Positions 24,657 to 33,369 of a DNA stretch of 64,000 nucleotides are shown here, in pieces. This DNA comes from Canibacter sp052085365 (GTDB lineage: Bacteria; Actinomycetota; Actinomycetes; Actinomycetales; Microbacteriaceae), in the NCBI GenBank assembly GCA_052085365.1, contig JBQDFP010000002.1, positions 186,001 through 250,000 of the forward strand, written 5' to 3'. The notes under the pieces are model-generated. The model did not search any database, had not been told where the DNA came from, and saw only the letters and a program-made list of their open reading frames with translations. Position 1 is the first letter of the stretch; the number at the start of each line of letters is the position of its first letter. Position numbers and translations under genes: made by a program.

Positions 24657-26351
24657 CTACCGTGCGAGGTAATCATGGTAGGCGGGCAAGGTGAGAAATG
24701 ACGGGAATTCGTCACCGAGCACCGCATCTTTGAGGAGCAGGGCACAAGCATCAATATGCGGGTGCCCCGCATCGGCCAGTTGCCGGGCTTCACGGTCGAT
24801 CGCGTACTCGACGCGCTCTTTTACTACCGGAATACCATCTTCTGTCACCGCACCCTGATTGATCCACTGCCACAACTGTGACCGGCTAATCTCAGCTGTT
24901 GCGGCGTCTTCCATCAGGTTGTCGATCGCTGCGGCACCGTTGCCGTGCAACCAAGCAGAGAGATAGCGAAGCGACACGGAAATGTTTTGCTTTACCCCTG
25001 CGCAGGTGATTGTGCGGTCGGGAACATCGAGCGTGAGCAGATCTTCAGCAGTCACGTCGACATCGTCACGCAAGCGATTGAGCTGGTTGCCGCGTGCACC
25101 GGTAAACGGTTCAAACTCCTTTCGTGCAATTGGCACCAGATCAGGGTGGGCAACCCATGAACCGTCGAACCCGTCGTTTGCTTCGCGACGTTTATCTGCT
25201 GCGACCTGTGCGAACGCGCGTTCAGTCACTTCAGGGTCATGACGGTTCGGAATGAAGGCGCTCATACCGCCGATTGCGTAAGCCCCTCGCTTGTGACAGG
25301 TGCTCACGAGTAGCTCGGTGTAGGCACGCATGAACGGCACGGTCATCGTGATCTGACCGCGGTCGGGGAGCAGATTCTTACGGCTGCGCCCGCCAATATT
25401 TTTGATAAGACTGAACAGGTAGTCCCAGCGTCCTGCATTCAGGCCCGCACAGTGATCACGCAGCTCATACAGAATCTCTTCCATTTCGAACGCCGCGGTC
25501 ACCGTTTCGATCAGTACGGTGGCTCGGATCGTGCCGTATGCGAGACCCAAATACTGTTCAGTGAACGTGAAAATCTCGTTCCACAGACGAGCCTCGAGAT
25601 GGTTTTCGATTTTTGGAAGGTACAGGTATGGCCCGCTGCCTTGGGAAATAAGTTCGTGCGCGTTGTGGAACAGGTACAGTCCTGCATCGAACATGCCGCC
25701 TGATACAGCGATGCGCTGGCCGCTGGCAGTCTCGTACCGGACATGGGATTCTGGCAGATGCCAGCCGCGTGGACGAAACACAATTGTTGGGGTGGTATCA
25801 CCCAGACGGTATTCTTTGCCTTCGGGGGAGGTGAAGTCAATATTTCGGCGGATCGCGTCGAAAAGGTTCAACTGCCCCTGAACCAGGTTTTCCCACGTCG
25901 GTGCGAGCGCGTCTTCGTGGTCTGCCAGCCACACGTTCGCACCCGAGTTCAGAGCGTTCACGGTCATTTTGCGATCGGTTGGCCCGGTAATCTCGACGCG
26001 ACGATCGTGCAGTCCCGGGCCTGCGCCAGCAACGGACCAGCTGTCGTCGTCACGAATCTGGCGAGTTTCTGCCAGAAAGTTCATGCGGGTGCCTGTCGCG
26101 AGCTCGGCACGTCGAGCCGAACGTGCGCGCAACAGTTTGAAACGGGTGCCCGCGAAGCGGTCATGCATTGCGGCAAGAAATTCGAGTGCTGCGGGTGACA
26201 AAATCTGTTCGTAACGTTCACCGCAATGTGCAATAGGGGTGACCGTGCCGGTGTTGGCGCGGTTTGTGTCTGGCTCTTGTGGATCGAAATCTGCAAGCTC
26301 GGTCGGGAAACGAGGATCAGCTAGGGCGATCAACTCGGTTGTGGTACTCAT
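24657..26351 (-). CDS. aceB: Malate synthase A
   Basis: 564 residues, the 'A' isoform of about 530-560 residues rather than the 720-residue G form more usual in many actinobacteria. Condenses glyoxylate with acetyl-CoA in the glyoxylate shunt. VNALNSGANVWLADHEDALAP near 130-150 and RPRGWHLPESHV near 193-204 are malate synthase signatures, as is GGMSAFIPNR near 363-372. The ATG at 26351 has GGAG upstream. It follows aceA on the same strand after 27 bp, so the two are co-transcribed. Confidence 0.95.
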   Translation of the reverse strand: MSTTTELIALADPRFPTELADFDPQEPDTNRANTGTVTPIAHCGERYEQILSPAALEFLAAMHDRFAGTRFKLLRARSARRAELATGTRMNFLAETRQIRDDDSWSVAGAGPGLHDRRVEITGPTDRKMTVNALNSGANVWLADHEDALAPTWENLVQGQLNLFDAIRRNIDFTSPEGKEYRLGDTTPTIVFRPRGWHLPESHVRYETASGQRIAVSGGMFDAGLYLFHNAHELISQGSGPYLYLPKIENHLEARLWNEIFTFTEQYLGLAYGTIRATVLIETVTAAFEMEEILYELRDHCAGLNAGRWDYLFSLIKNIGGRSRKNLLPDRGQITMTVPFMRAYTELLVSTCHKRGAYAIGGMSAFIPNRHDPEVTERAFAQVAADKRREANDGFDGSWVAHPDLVPIARKEFEPFTGARGNQLNRLRDDVDVTAEDLLTLDVPDRTITCAGVKQNISVSLRYLSAWLHGNGAAAIDNLMEDAATAEISRSQLWQWINQGAVTEDGIPVVKERVEYAIDREARQLADAGHPHIDACALLLKDAVLGDEFPSFLTLPAYHDYLAR

Positions 26352-26378
26352 GATGTGCTCCGGTAATTCTGGTTGAGG

Positions 26379-27689
26379 TTAAAACTGTTCTGATTCGGTC
26401 GAACCGCTCAACGCGAGAGTTTTGCTATTGGGGTTCAACGCGGTGGCCACGCGGTCGAAGTAGCCAGTGCCAACTTCTGCTTGATGTTTATGCGCCGTAA
26501 AGCCGCGTGATGCTGACGCGAACTCGGCTTCTTGGAGTTCCACATACGCCGACATCTGATCGTCGCGGTACTTGCTAGCCAGGTCGAACATGCCGTAGTT
26601 GAGGGAGTGGAACCCGGCAAGCGTGATGAACTGGAATGCATATCCCATTGCGGATAGTTCGCGTTGAAACTTCGCAATGGTGTCGTCGTCGAGGTGGCTC
26701 TTCCAGTTGAAACTGGGGGAGCAGTTGTATGCGAGCTGCTGATCGGGAAAGTCTTGGTGGATTCTTTCGGCAAAGCGTCGAGCAAGGTCCAGGTCGGGAA
26801 TGCTTGACTCAACCCACAGCAGATCCGCATATTCAGCGTAGGCGAGGCCGCGTGAGATGACTGGTTCGATTCCGTTCTGCACCTCATAGAAGCCTTCTTG
26901 AGTACGCTCGCCTGTGCAGAAACGCTGGTCGCGTTCGTCCACGTCACTCGTGAGCAGGGTGGCGGCGAGCGCATCGGTGCGGGCGATAACAATCGTGGGG
27001 GTGTCGGCAACGTCTGCTGCGAGGCGGGCGGCGTTTAAGGTGCGCACGTGCTGGCTCGTAGGAATCAATACTTTGCCGCCCATGTGACCGCACTTCTTTT
27101 CGCTCGCAAGCTGATCTTCCCAGTGCACGCCTGCTGCGCCCGCCTCGATCATGTTGAGCATGAGCTCATAAGCGTTTAGCGGACCTCCGAAACCGGCTTC
27201 GGCGTCGGCGACGACGGGTGCCATCCAGTCTCGGGATGTATTGCCGGTGTCGGCGTATTCGATCTGGGCGGCACGCTTGAGAGCGTTGTTGATGCGTTTC
27301 ACCACTGCTGGCACCGAGTTCGCCGGATAGAGCGACTGGTCTGGGTAGGTCTGGCCCGAAAGGTTTGCGTCTGCAGCAACCTGCCACCCTGAAAGATAAA
27401 TTGCTTTAAGTCCAGCGCGTACCTGCTGCACGGCTTGGTTACCAGTGAGTGCACCGAGGGCACGGACCCATTCGTCCGGGTTTTTTCGATTGTCTTGGAT
27501 CATGTCCCACAAGATTTCGGCACCGCGCTTGGCAAGGGTGCGTTCTTCGAGAACAGGGCCGCGGAGGGCGAGCACATCTTCGGGGGTGTAGTCGCGACGA
27601 ACCCCGGCCCAGCGAGGGTTGTTGTCCCATTCAAACTGCAGCTCGCTAGCTGTAGTGCTCTGGTCTCCTGGTCGAAAAGTGGGATTCAT
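26379..27689 (-). CDS. aceA: Isocitrate lyase
   Basis: 436 residues. Splits isocitrate to glyoxylate and succinate, the first glyoxylate-shunt step. The catalytic loop KKCGHMGGKVL near residue 200 is diagnostic, and SPSFNWKS near 317 binds succinate. An AAAGGAG ribosome site precedes the ATG. A promoter with TTGTTT, 17 bp and TAACCA can be drawn just before that site. The long palindrome at 27756-27783 upstream suggests shared control with the divergent RamB-like regulator. Confidence 0.96.
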   Translation of the reverse strand: MNPTFRPGDQSTTASELQFEWDNNPRWAGVRRDYTPEDVLALRGPVLEERTLAKRGAEILWDMIQDNRKNPDEWVRALGALTGNQAVQQVRAGLKAIYLSGWQVAADANLSGQTYPDQSLYPANSVPAVVKRINNALKRAAQIEYADTGNTSRDWMAPVVADAEAGFGGPLNAYELMLNMIEAGAAGVHWEDQLASEKKCGHMGGKVLIPTSQHVRTLNAARLAADVADTPTIVIARTDALAATLLTSDVDERDQRFCTGERTQEGFYEVQNGIEPVISRGLAYAEYADLLWVESSIPDLDLARRFAERIHQDFPDQQLAYNCSPSFNWKSHLDDDTIAKFQRELSAMGYAFQFITLAGFHSLNYGMFDLASKYRDDQMSAYVELQEAEFASASRGFTAHKHQAEVGTGYFDRVATALNPNSKTLALSGSTESEQF

Positions 27690-27755
27690 TTTTCACTCCT
27701 TTGTTGTGGTTAAAACAACTCTGAGCCAAAAACAACCGCAATAGTTCAAGATTCT

Positions 27756-27783
27756 TGTCAGAAATAATGCGATATTTCTGACA
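27756..27783. promoter_or_regulatory. Long palindromic operator between aceA and the RamB-like regulator
   Basis: Perfect 11-bp arms TGTCAGAAATA and TATTTCTGACA flank a 6-bp spacer. The right arm covers the -35 box (CTGACA, 27778-27783) of the regulator gene, so binding would block its transcription. The site is also 67 bp upstream of the aceA start. Autoregulation plus glyoxylate-shunt control by the adjacent regulator is the natural reading. It does not resemble the published C. glutamicum RamB consensus as I know it. Confidence 0.65.
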
Positions 27784-27806
27784 TTCGAAATTATTTGGGT
27801 TACTGT
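27778..27806 (+). promoter_or_regulatory. Leaderless promoter of the RamB-like regulator
   Basis: CTGACA, exactly 17 bp, then TACTGT, with the ATG 6 nt after the -10 box. This is the best-formed leaderless promoter in the window. Its -35 box is inside the palindrome at 27756-27783. Confidence 0.7.
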
Positions 27807-27812
27807 GGTGCA

Positions 27813-29249
27813 ATGAGCCAGCAGGACGTGTTCACTATTGCGCAACGCATAAGACAGCTACGCAAAGATCGGGGTTACTCGGTGACGCAGTTCGCTGAAC
27901 TGTTAGGCCGGGCGCCGTCGCAGGTCTCCGTGATTGAAAACGGAAAGCGAGACCTCAAAGTTGCCGAACTGGCACGCATCGCCGAAATCTTGGACGTGAC
28001 ACCGAATGATTTGATGCAGGCTGAGCCACTCACTGGTCGTGCGGCCCTTGAAGTGGATTTCGCGAGGGCCCAACACAGTAAGCTCTACCAAAGTCTTGAC
28101 TTGCCTGACCTGCCGGTGCGTAAGTCGCTCAGTGACGCCGCAATGCGAACTATTCTGCAGCTCCACCAAGAACTCGAGCGCGTGCATGAAGAACGAGCTG
28201 CAACGCCAGAAGAAGCCAGACGCGCGAACGCTGTGCTGCGCCGTGAACAAAGTGAGCGCGGCAATTACTATCCTGAACTTGAAGAAATCGCGCACTCGCT
28301 CTTGTCCGGTATTAATCACACGCGTGGGCCGCTCACACAGCGGACGGTCCTTGACCTGGCAGCGCACCTGGGTTTCACGCTGCATTTCGTGTCTGATTTG
28401 CCCGGTTCAACGCGCAGTATTACCGATAAACAGAGCAAGCGTATTTATATGCCGGTCACACCGCCCGGAGTTGACCCAAGGTCCGCAGTGTTGCAGGCTC
28501 TTGCTGCCGCGGTGCTCGGTAAACCGGAGCCAAAAGATTATGGCGATCTGCTGCGGCAACGAGTGGAAACGAACTATTTGGCCGGTGCGCTCATGATTCC
28601 TGAAAAACCAGCAGTTGAAGCGCTGCGAGAAGCGAAAGCTGCCCACAATCTAGCGGTTGAAGATGTGCGTGACTGGTATTCGGTCAGTTATGAGATTGCT
28701 GCGCATCGTTTTTCGAACCTGGCAACGAAACATTTAGGTATTCCGTTGCACTTTGTGAAGGTCCACTCAAGTGGTGTCATTTTGAAGGCGTACCAAAACG
28801 ATGGTGTGCAATTTCCGACCGACCTGATCGGCACCGTTGAGGGCCAGGTGATTTGTCGGTATTGGAGTGCGAATCAGGTGTTTGCGACCGAAGACCGTAT
28901 GAGTCCCTATTATCAATACACTGATAAACCGGGTGGCACATACTGGTGCACCTCACGCGTTGAACGTGACAGCGCAGGCGACTTTTCGATCAGTGTCGGT
29001 ACACGTTTTTCTGACACGAAGTGGTTCCGTGGTCGCGACACTCAGCGTCGCATCGTCTCGCACTGCCCAGACCGGTCGTGCTGCCGTGAACCGCACGCCG
29101 ATTTACGCAAACGGTGGGAAGGCGTTGCCTGGCCGAGTGCGCGGCTGAATTCATCGCTGCTTGCAGCGATGCCAACCGGAACATTCACCGGGGTGGATCA
29201 GGCGCAAGTGTTCGAATTTTTGGAACGGCATAGCCCTTCTGAGTCGTGA
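27813..29249 (+). CDS. RamB/ScfR-type XRE-family regulator of acetate/propionate metabolism
   Basis: 478 residues. An N-terminal XRE helix-turn-helix (about 9-63, with GRAPSQVSVIENGKRDLKVA) is followed by an IrrE/ImmA-like region (about 150-310) and a C-terminal domain with a cysteine cluster HCPDRSCC near 423-430. This is the architecture of the short-chain fatty acyl regulators RamB, ScfR and MceR. The divergent neighbours are the glyoxylate-shunt genes aceA and aceB, the classic RamB targets. The start follows a leaderless promoter overlapped by a long palindrome, suggesting autoregulation. Its stop is 4 bp from the stop of the convergent PucR gene. Confidence 0.88.
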   Translation: MSQQDVFTIAQRIRQLRKDRGYSVTQFAELLGRAPSQVSVIENGKRDLKVAELARIAEILDVTPNDLMQAEPLTGRAALEVDFARAQHSKLYQSLDLPDLPVRKSLSDAAMRTILQLHQELERVHEERAATPEEARRANAVLRREQSERGNYYPELEEIAHSLLSGINHTRGPLTQRTVLDLAAHLGFTLHFVSDLPGSTRSITDKQSKRIYMPVTPPGVDPRSAVLQALAAAVLGKPEPKDYGDLLRQRVETNYLAGALMIPEKPAVEALREAKAAHNLAVEDVRDWYSVSYEIAAHRFSNLATKHLGIPLHFVKVHSSGVILKAYQNDGVQFPTDLIGTVEGQVICRYWSANQVFATEDRMSPYYQYTDKPGGTYWCTSRVERDSAGDFSISVGTRFSDTKWFRGRDTQRRIVSHCPDRSCCREPHADLRKRWEGVAWPSARLNSSLLAAMPTGTFTGVDQAQVFEFLERHSPSES

Positions 29250-29253
29250 TGTC

Positions 29254-30882
29254 TTATCGTGGTGAGCGGCCTCGTTGTTCACGGAGGGTGCGGATTTGTG
29301 CCCATGCCACCAGCATGAAATCGGGTGAGGCAAATTTGTTGCCAAGCCGTGTTTGAATTTTGCGCAGCCGGTACCGCACTGTCTGTTCATGGACGTGTAA
29401 GCGCTGCGCAATCTGGGCGACATTGCCGGCCGATTCAAACCATCTTTCGAGCGTGTCAGCGGCAACCTCATCATGTTCGACCAGTTCACGAATCTCAGGT
29501 AGCACGAGCCGGTCGTCGAGCTCGAACTGTTCACGGCACATATCGATAAAGAGTTGCGGACGTACCCGGCTGACTGTGCCGACTGTGACCGGGTCGTGTG
29601 TGTTCGCAAGCACCGATCGCGCCTCAGCGAGTGCGTGTGTCATCTGCCGTAGACGGGAATATGGGTCAGACAGGCCAGCGCGCGCACCCACTGCGGTGAC
29701 GGGGCTCAGTTCACCCAGCGCATCGAGCGTTTTGTCACGAATCGATTCGAGTGCGTGACTGGGGCAGTAAGCAATAACTTCTGCGCCTTCAGAGGTCACC
29801 AGTACGTCGTCAAGATGCGCCGACAGGTGACGTGACAGCGCGTTGCGAATCTCGGTTCGCCGAACGGGAAGCCGTTCGCCCTTTGGCACCGACACCACTG
29901 CGATAACATACGCGGACGGTGCTGTAGCAGCGAGAGTTTCAGCGTCAGATTCGTTTCCGACGCCTGACAGAAGACGTTTGAACGCGGTTTCGCGTTCTGA
30001 ACTGTCGCGGCCCGGTGAACTCCATGATTCGAGCAGAATGCTGGCAGCGAGCGCGGCACCCTCACGCAGGGCGTGACGTTTCTCTTCTGACACCGATTCT
30101 CCGTCACCGTGAGGGTCAAGCGCCCAGATCGTACCGAGGGGGATAGCACCGGCTCTGATCGCGATCGCCGCACGCGGTAAATAGGAGCGATACGGGGTGA
30201 AGCATTCAACGTCTTCGGCCGCCAAAACAGTCCGATATCGCAGCTCATTTACCGGAGCATCGCCTGCTCGGCGAAACAAAATCCCGGTGGTGCGCAGTTC
30301 ATCAATGACCTGGTCTTGCACAGAAGAGTGCGCCAGGATCGTCCGCTGGTGGTCTTCGATCGCGACGGAGCCACCAAATACGCGTGCGATCGAGTTAGCA
30401 ACCGCATAAAGTTTGTCGTCTGCGTTGGGTTCAAGAAACAGTGTTCGCGCGTTTTCACCAAGAGATTGAGTGATGAGCGCATCAAATTCGCGCCAGTTAA
30501 TGTGAGGCGCGATCACCAGCATGGGCAGCCCGACTTCGGCAGCAAGCCGTTCAGCCGTAATGCTGCCGTCTTTGGGAAGCGGTGTGACATCAGATTTAAC
30601 GACGATGCCCGCGCAGTGATGCGCGGCAGCACGGCGCACCGCCGTCTCAAGCTCTGACCGGCGCATGGCTCCCGCAGAAATGAGGCACAGGAGCACCCCC
30701 TCCCCACCAAAGTTTTCGGTTGCGGGGTCATAGATATCGATGGCTTGGACCTGGCTTGTGGGGGTGGTGCGGGGATGAATCAGGCGAACATCCTTCTCAT
30801 TGAGGCGTTCAACGATCTGCGACAGGTGAAGACCGTATTCCAGCGTCAATTCACTTTCAATTATTGATTTCGATAAACCCAT
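29254..30882 (-). CDS. PucR-family transcriptional regulator
   Basis: 542 residues. The N-terminal part (about 8-125) is a PucR sensor domain, the middle has a GAF-like and a GGDEF-like region, and the C-terminal HTH_30 domain (about 485-530) contains AQIAQRLHVHEQTVRYRLRK. PucR proteins regulate purine, amino-acid and polyamine catabolism. The ATG at 30882 follows TAATCT by 6 nt, so it is likely leaderless. It is divergent from the second lysA-like gene and the ABC importer, which are its probable targets through the inverted repeats in the 122-bp gap. Confidence 0.87.
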   Translation of the reverse strand: MGLSKSIIESELTLEYGLHLSQIVERLNEKDVRLIHPRTTPTSQVQAIDIYDPATENFGGEGVLLCLISAGAMRRSELETAVRRAAAHHCAGIVVKSDVTPLPKDGSITAERLAAEVGLPMLVIAPHINWREFDALITQSLGENARTLFLEPNADDKLYAVANSIARVFGGSVAIEDHQRTILAHSSVQDQVIDELRTTGILFRRAGDAPVNELRYRTVLAAEDVECFTPYRSYLPRAAIAIRAGAIPLGTIWALDPHGDGESVSEEKRHALREGAALAASILLESWSSPGRDSSERETAFKRLLSGVGNESDAETLAATAPSAYVIAVVSVPKGERLPVRRTEIRNALSRHLSAHLDDVLVTSEGAEVIAYCPSHALESIRDKTLDALGELSPVTAVGARAGLSDPYSRLRQMTHALAEARSVLANTHDPVTVGTVSRVRPQLFIDMCREQFELDDRLVLPEIRELVEHDEVAADTLERWFESAGNVAQIAQRLHVHEQTVRYRLRKIQTRLGNKFASPDFMLVAWAQIRTLREQRGRSPR

Positions 30883-30912
30883 ACCTAAAGATTAGCGAAA
30901 TCGACAAGTTTA

Positions 30913-30953
30913 TGCGGAAGTGTCTCCTCTAGGGTGGAGACTAGCGATCCGCA
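30913..30953. promoter_or_regulatory. Nested inverted repeats in the PucR / lysA2 gap
   Basis: Outer arms TGCGGA and TCCGCA enclose inner arms GTCTCC and GGAGAC (30922-30927 and 30936-30941, 8-bp spacer). They can be a double operator or, if transcribed, a stem-loop. They lie 19-59 bp upstream of the -10 box for PucR and about 52 bp before lysA2. Confidence 0.45.
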
Positions 30954-30961
30954 ACAGCGGT

Positions 30962-30973
30962 TCGTAATTACGA
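30962..30973. promoter_or_regulatory. 12-bp perfect palindrome upstream of lysA2
   Basis: TCGTAATTACGA reads the same on both strands. It sits 31 bp before the lysA2 start, where the promoter should be. It could be an operator; chance cannot be excluded for a site this short. Confidence 0.35.
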
Positions 30974-31004
30974 TCCTCGTCAACGAAGACGAAAGGGTGC
31001 CGCA

Positions 31005-32324
31005 GTGATGACGACGCATGTACTTCCACAGGGACTCAAGCGCCTCCTGCCTGTGTACTCTGACGTGGACGTGGACGGCGGTCTCACCGTTGGCGGCTGC
31101 AACGTGCGCGACCTCGCGGACCGGTTTCACACGCCGCTCTATATTTATGACGAAGATGGTCTGCGCGAGACGATGCGACGCTACCAAACAGGCCTCGCCG
31201 AACGATGGCCAAATTCACGCGTGTGTTTCGCATCCAAAGCATTCCCGAGCGTTGCTGCCTATGCGCTCGCAGCCGAAGAAGGTCTCTCGGTGGATGTTGT
31301 GGGTGAAGGAGAGCTCCGGTTAGCTCTTGCTGCGGGAGTGGACCCGCGGCGCATTCTGCTACACGGCAACGCAAAAGGTGCCGACGAAATCGCGCTCTCA
31401 ATTCAACACGGTGTTGGACTTATCGTGGTCGACAATTGGAACGACATCGCGCTCATCGAGCAGGCTACCGCGCTGCACGAACAAAACGTACAAAACATTC
31501 TCATTCGAGTCGTTCCCAACATTTTGACGAATACGCACCCGTCAATCCAAACCGGAGGTGCGGAATCAAAGTTCGGTTTGCCCGCCACAGAAGTCGTGAA
31601 GATGATTAAGGAGCTTGCCCAACACCCCACGATTCACGTGTCAGGTATTCACCTGCACATTGGCTCCCAGATCCACGAACTACAACCCTTCGCAGACTCC
31701 GTCCATGTGCTCTCGCTCTTCCCAGACTGTGAGGTCTACAACATTGGTGGCGGACTGGGCGTGAACTATTCAGACGAAGACGACGCCCCGGATGTCGAAA
31801 ACTATCTCGACGCAATCACAGCCGTTGCCAATGAACAGCTCCCGAAGCATGCCGAACTGTTGATTGAACCGGGACGCTCCCTCGTTGCCCGCGCAGGAAT
31901 CACTGCCTACCGCGTGCGTAACGTGAAACACACGGCCCACACGTTCGTCGCAGTTGATGGCGGCATGTCTGACCAGATGAATATCACCCTGACAAACGAA
32001 AAATTCACCGGACTCGTCGCAGATCGGGTCACCGCCGCACAAGACACTGAGGCGCAAATCGTTGGACGACAGTGCGAATCGGGTGACCTGCTCGTTGATC
32101 GAGCGCAATTGCAACAGCCTCAACTCGGCGACACTCTCGTCCTGGCTGCGACCGGTGCCTACGGATACACCTTCGTCAATAATTACAATGGCGCCCTCCA
32201 CCCTGCCGTAGTCTTCTGCTCACAGGGCAAGGCGCGTGTTGTGGTACGACGCCAAACGTATGATGACCTGCTTTCTCCCCACATGTACGAACGCAAACCG
32301 CGTGGAGAGGAAGTTATGCAGTGA
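31005..32324 (+). CDS. Diaminopimelate decarboxylase-like PLP enzyme (copy 2)
   Basis: 439 residues, fold-III PLP decarboxylase. The PLP lysine is in FASKA near residue 78, with HLHIGSQI, GGGLGVNY, EPGRSLVARAG and CESGD in order, so all LysA catalytic landmarks remain. It resembles copy 1 (both read VGRQCESGDLLVD) but differs at many other places. Unlike copy 1 it heads an operon with a polar amino-acid ABC importer and is divergent from a PucR regulator, which points to use on an imported substrate. That may be diaminopimelate from wall turnover or another diamino acid. GTG 31005 and ATG 31008 both follow GAAAGGG. Confidence 0.8.
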   Translation: MMTTHVLPQGLKRLLPVYSDVDVDGGLTVGGCNVRDLADRFHTPLYIYDEDGLRETMRRYQTGLAERWPNSRVCFASKAFPSVAAYALAAEEGLSVDVVGEGELRLALAAGVDPRRILLHGNAKGADEIALSIQHGVGLIVVDNWNDIALIEQATALHEQNVQNILIRVVPNILTNTHPSIQTGGAESKFGLPATEVVKMIKELAQHPTIHVSGIHLHIGSQIHELQPFADSVHVLSLFPDCEVYNIGGGLGVNYSDEDDAPDVENYLDAITAVANEQLPKHAELLIEPGRSLVARAGITAYRVRNVKHTAHTFVAVDGGMSDQMNITLTNEKFTGLVADRVTAAQDTEAQIVGRQCESGDLLVDRAQLQQPQLGDTLVLAATGAYGYTFVNNYNGALHPAVVFCSQGKARVVVRRQTYDDLLSPHMYERKPRGEEVMQ

Positions 32325-32383
32325 CGCATTTTCCAACCCGAAACCCAACCACGTAAACAAGCGAATAGCTGAAGGAAATACCA

Positions 32384-33361
32384 ATGAAACTCAAGAGAAA
32401 CCTCACAGCGCTCGCCGCCGTAACCGCCGGGCTGTTGTTCTTTACAGCCTGTGGTGCACTTGGCGAAGATGCCGTAGTGGACGAGTCAGATGACGCAGAC
32501 TCGGCAGAAGTTGTGCCGGGTGGACTGCCGCTGGCTGTCACCACCGATTTCAGTACCGAAGTGAACGAAGAAGCGAAGGCACTGTTGCCTGACGACGTTA
32601 CTGAACGGGGCGCAATTCGCGTCGCCATGGGTGTTCCATACCCACCATTTGTTGAATACAACGACAAAGACGAACTCATCGGGGTCGACGTCGACATGAC
32701 GACCGCATTGAGTCAAAAACTCGGCATTGACTTCGAGGTCAACCACCAGCCGTTCGAGTCAGTCATTCCGTCACTGCAGTCTGACCGTCACGACATCATC
32801 ATGATGGGCATGAATGACTCAAAGGAACGCCAAGAAACACTGAACTTCGTTGAAGAAATTCATGCTGGTTTTGCCATCGTGGTTGCCAAAGGCAACCCTG
32901 AAGGTGTGAAGACGCTCACTGACCTTTGCGGACTGAGTGCCTCAACCCAGAAATCAACTGTTCAGGCTGAACTGTTGTACGAACTCTCTGACGAGTGTGA
33001 AGCAAACGGTGATGATCCGATTGATGTGCAGGCCCTGCCTGTCGCCCAGGATTCACAGACTGCCGTGCGTGCTGGCCGTGCACAGGCATACATTGTTGAC
33101 GCTCCTGTGGCCGCATACACAGCCGCAACAGCAGGCGACGGTGAACATTTTGAACTCGTTGAAGACCCCGAGAATCCACAGGGCTTCAACCCCGTGTACA
33201 CCGGCTTCGGTCTGTTGAAAGATCGTACTGAACTGACAGACGCACTCCAGATGGCGATGCAAGATCTCATCGATGAGGGCGTCTACCAGAAAATTCTTGA
33301 CGAGCACGATATGGGTTCACTCGCCATTGACGAAGCGCTCGTCAACGCCGCAACTGAGTAA
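32384..33361 (+). CDS. Polar amino-acid ABC transporter, substrate-binding lipoprotein
   Basis: 325 residues. The signal peptide ends in a lipobox FFTAC with Cys23 as the lipidated residue, so the protein is anchored outside the membrane. The SBP family 3 fold begins with GAIRVAMGVPYPPFVEYN near 77-94, followed by GVDVDMTTALSQKLG and the DSKERQETLNF segment. It binds a small solute, probably an amino acid. GAAGGA lies 7-8 nt before the ATG. It is the first of three ABC genes after lysA2, and the permease starts 8 bp later. Confidence 0.92.
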   Translation: MKLKRNLTALAAVTAGLLFFTACGALGEDAVVDESDDADSAEVVPGGLPLAVTTDFSTEVNEEAKALLPDDVTERGAIRVAMGVPYPPFVEYNDKDELIGVDVDMTTALSQKLGIDFEVNHQPFESVIPSLQSDRHDIIMMGMNDSKERQETLNFVEEIHAGFAIVVAKGNPEGVKTLTDLCGLSASTQKSTVQAELLYELSDECEANGDDPIDVQALPVAQDSQTAVRAGRAQAYIVDAPVAAYTAATAGDGEHFELVEDPENPQGFNPVYTGFGLLKDRTELTDALQMAMQDLIDEGVYQKILDEHDMGSLAIDEALVNAATE

Positions 33362-33369
33362 AAATAATC

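Noticed and set aside
25743..26198. A 151-codon plus-strand frame opposite aceB
   Set aside because: Antisense to conserved malate synthase, with no ribosome site and no recognisable motif.
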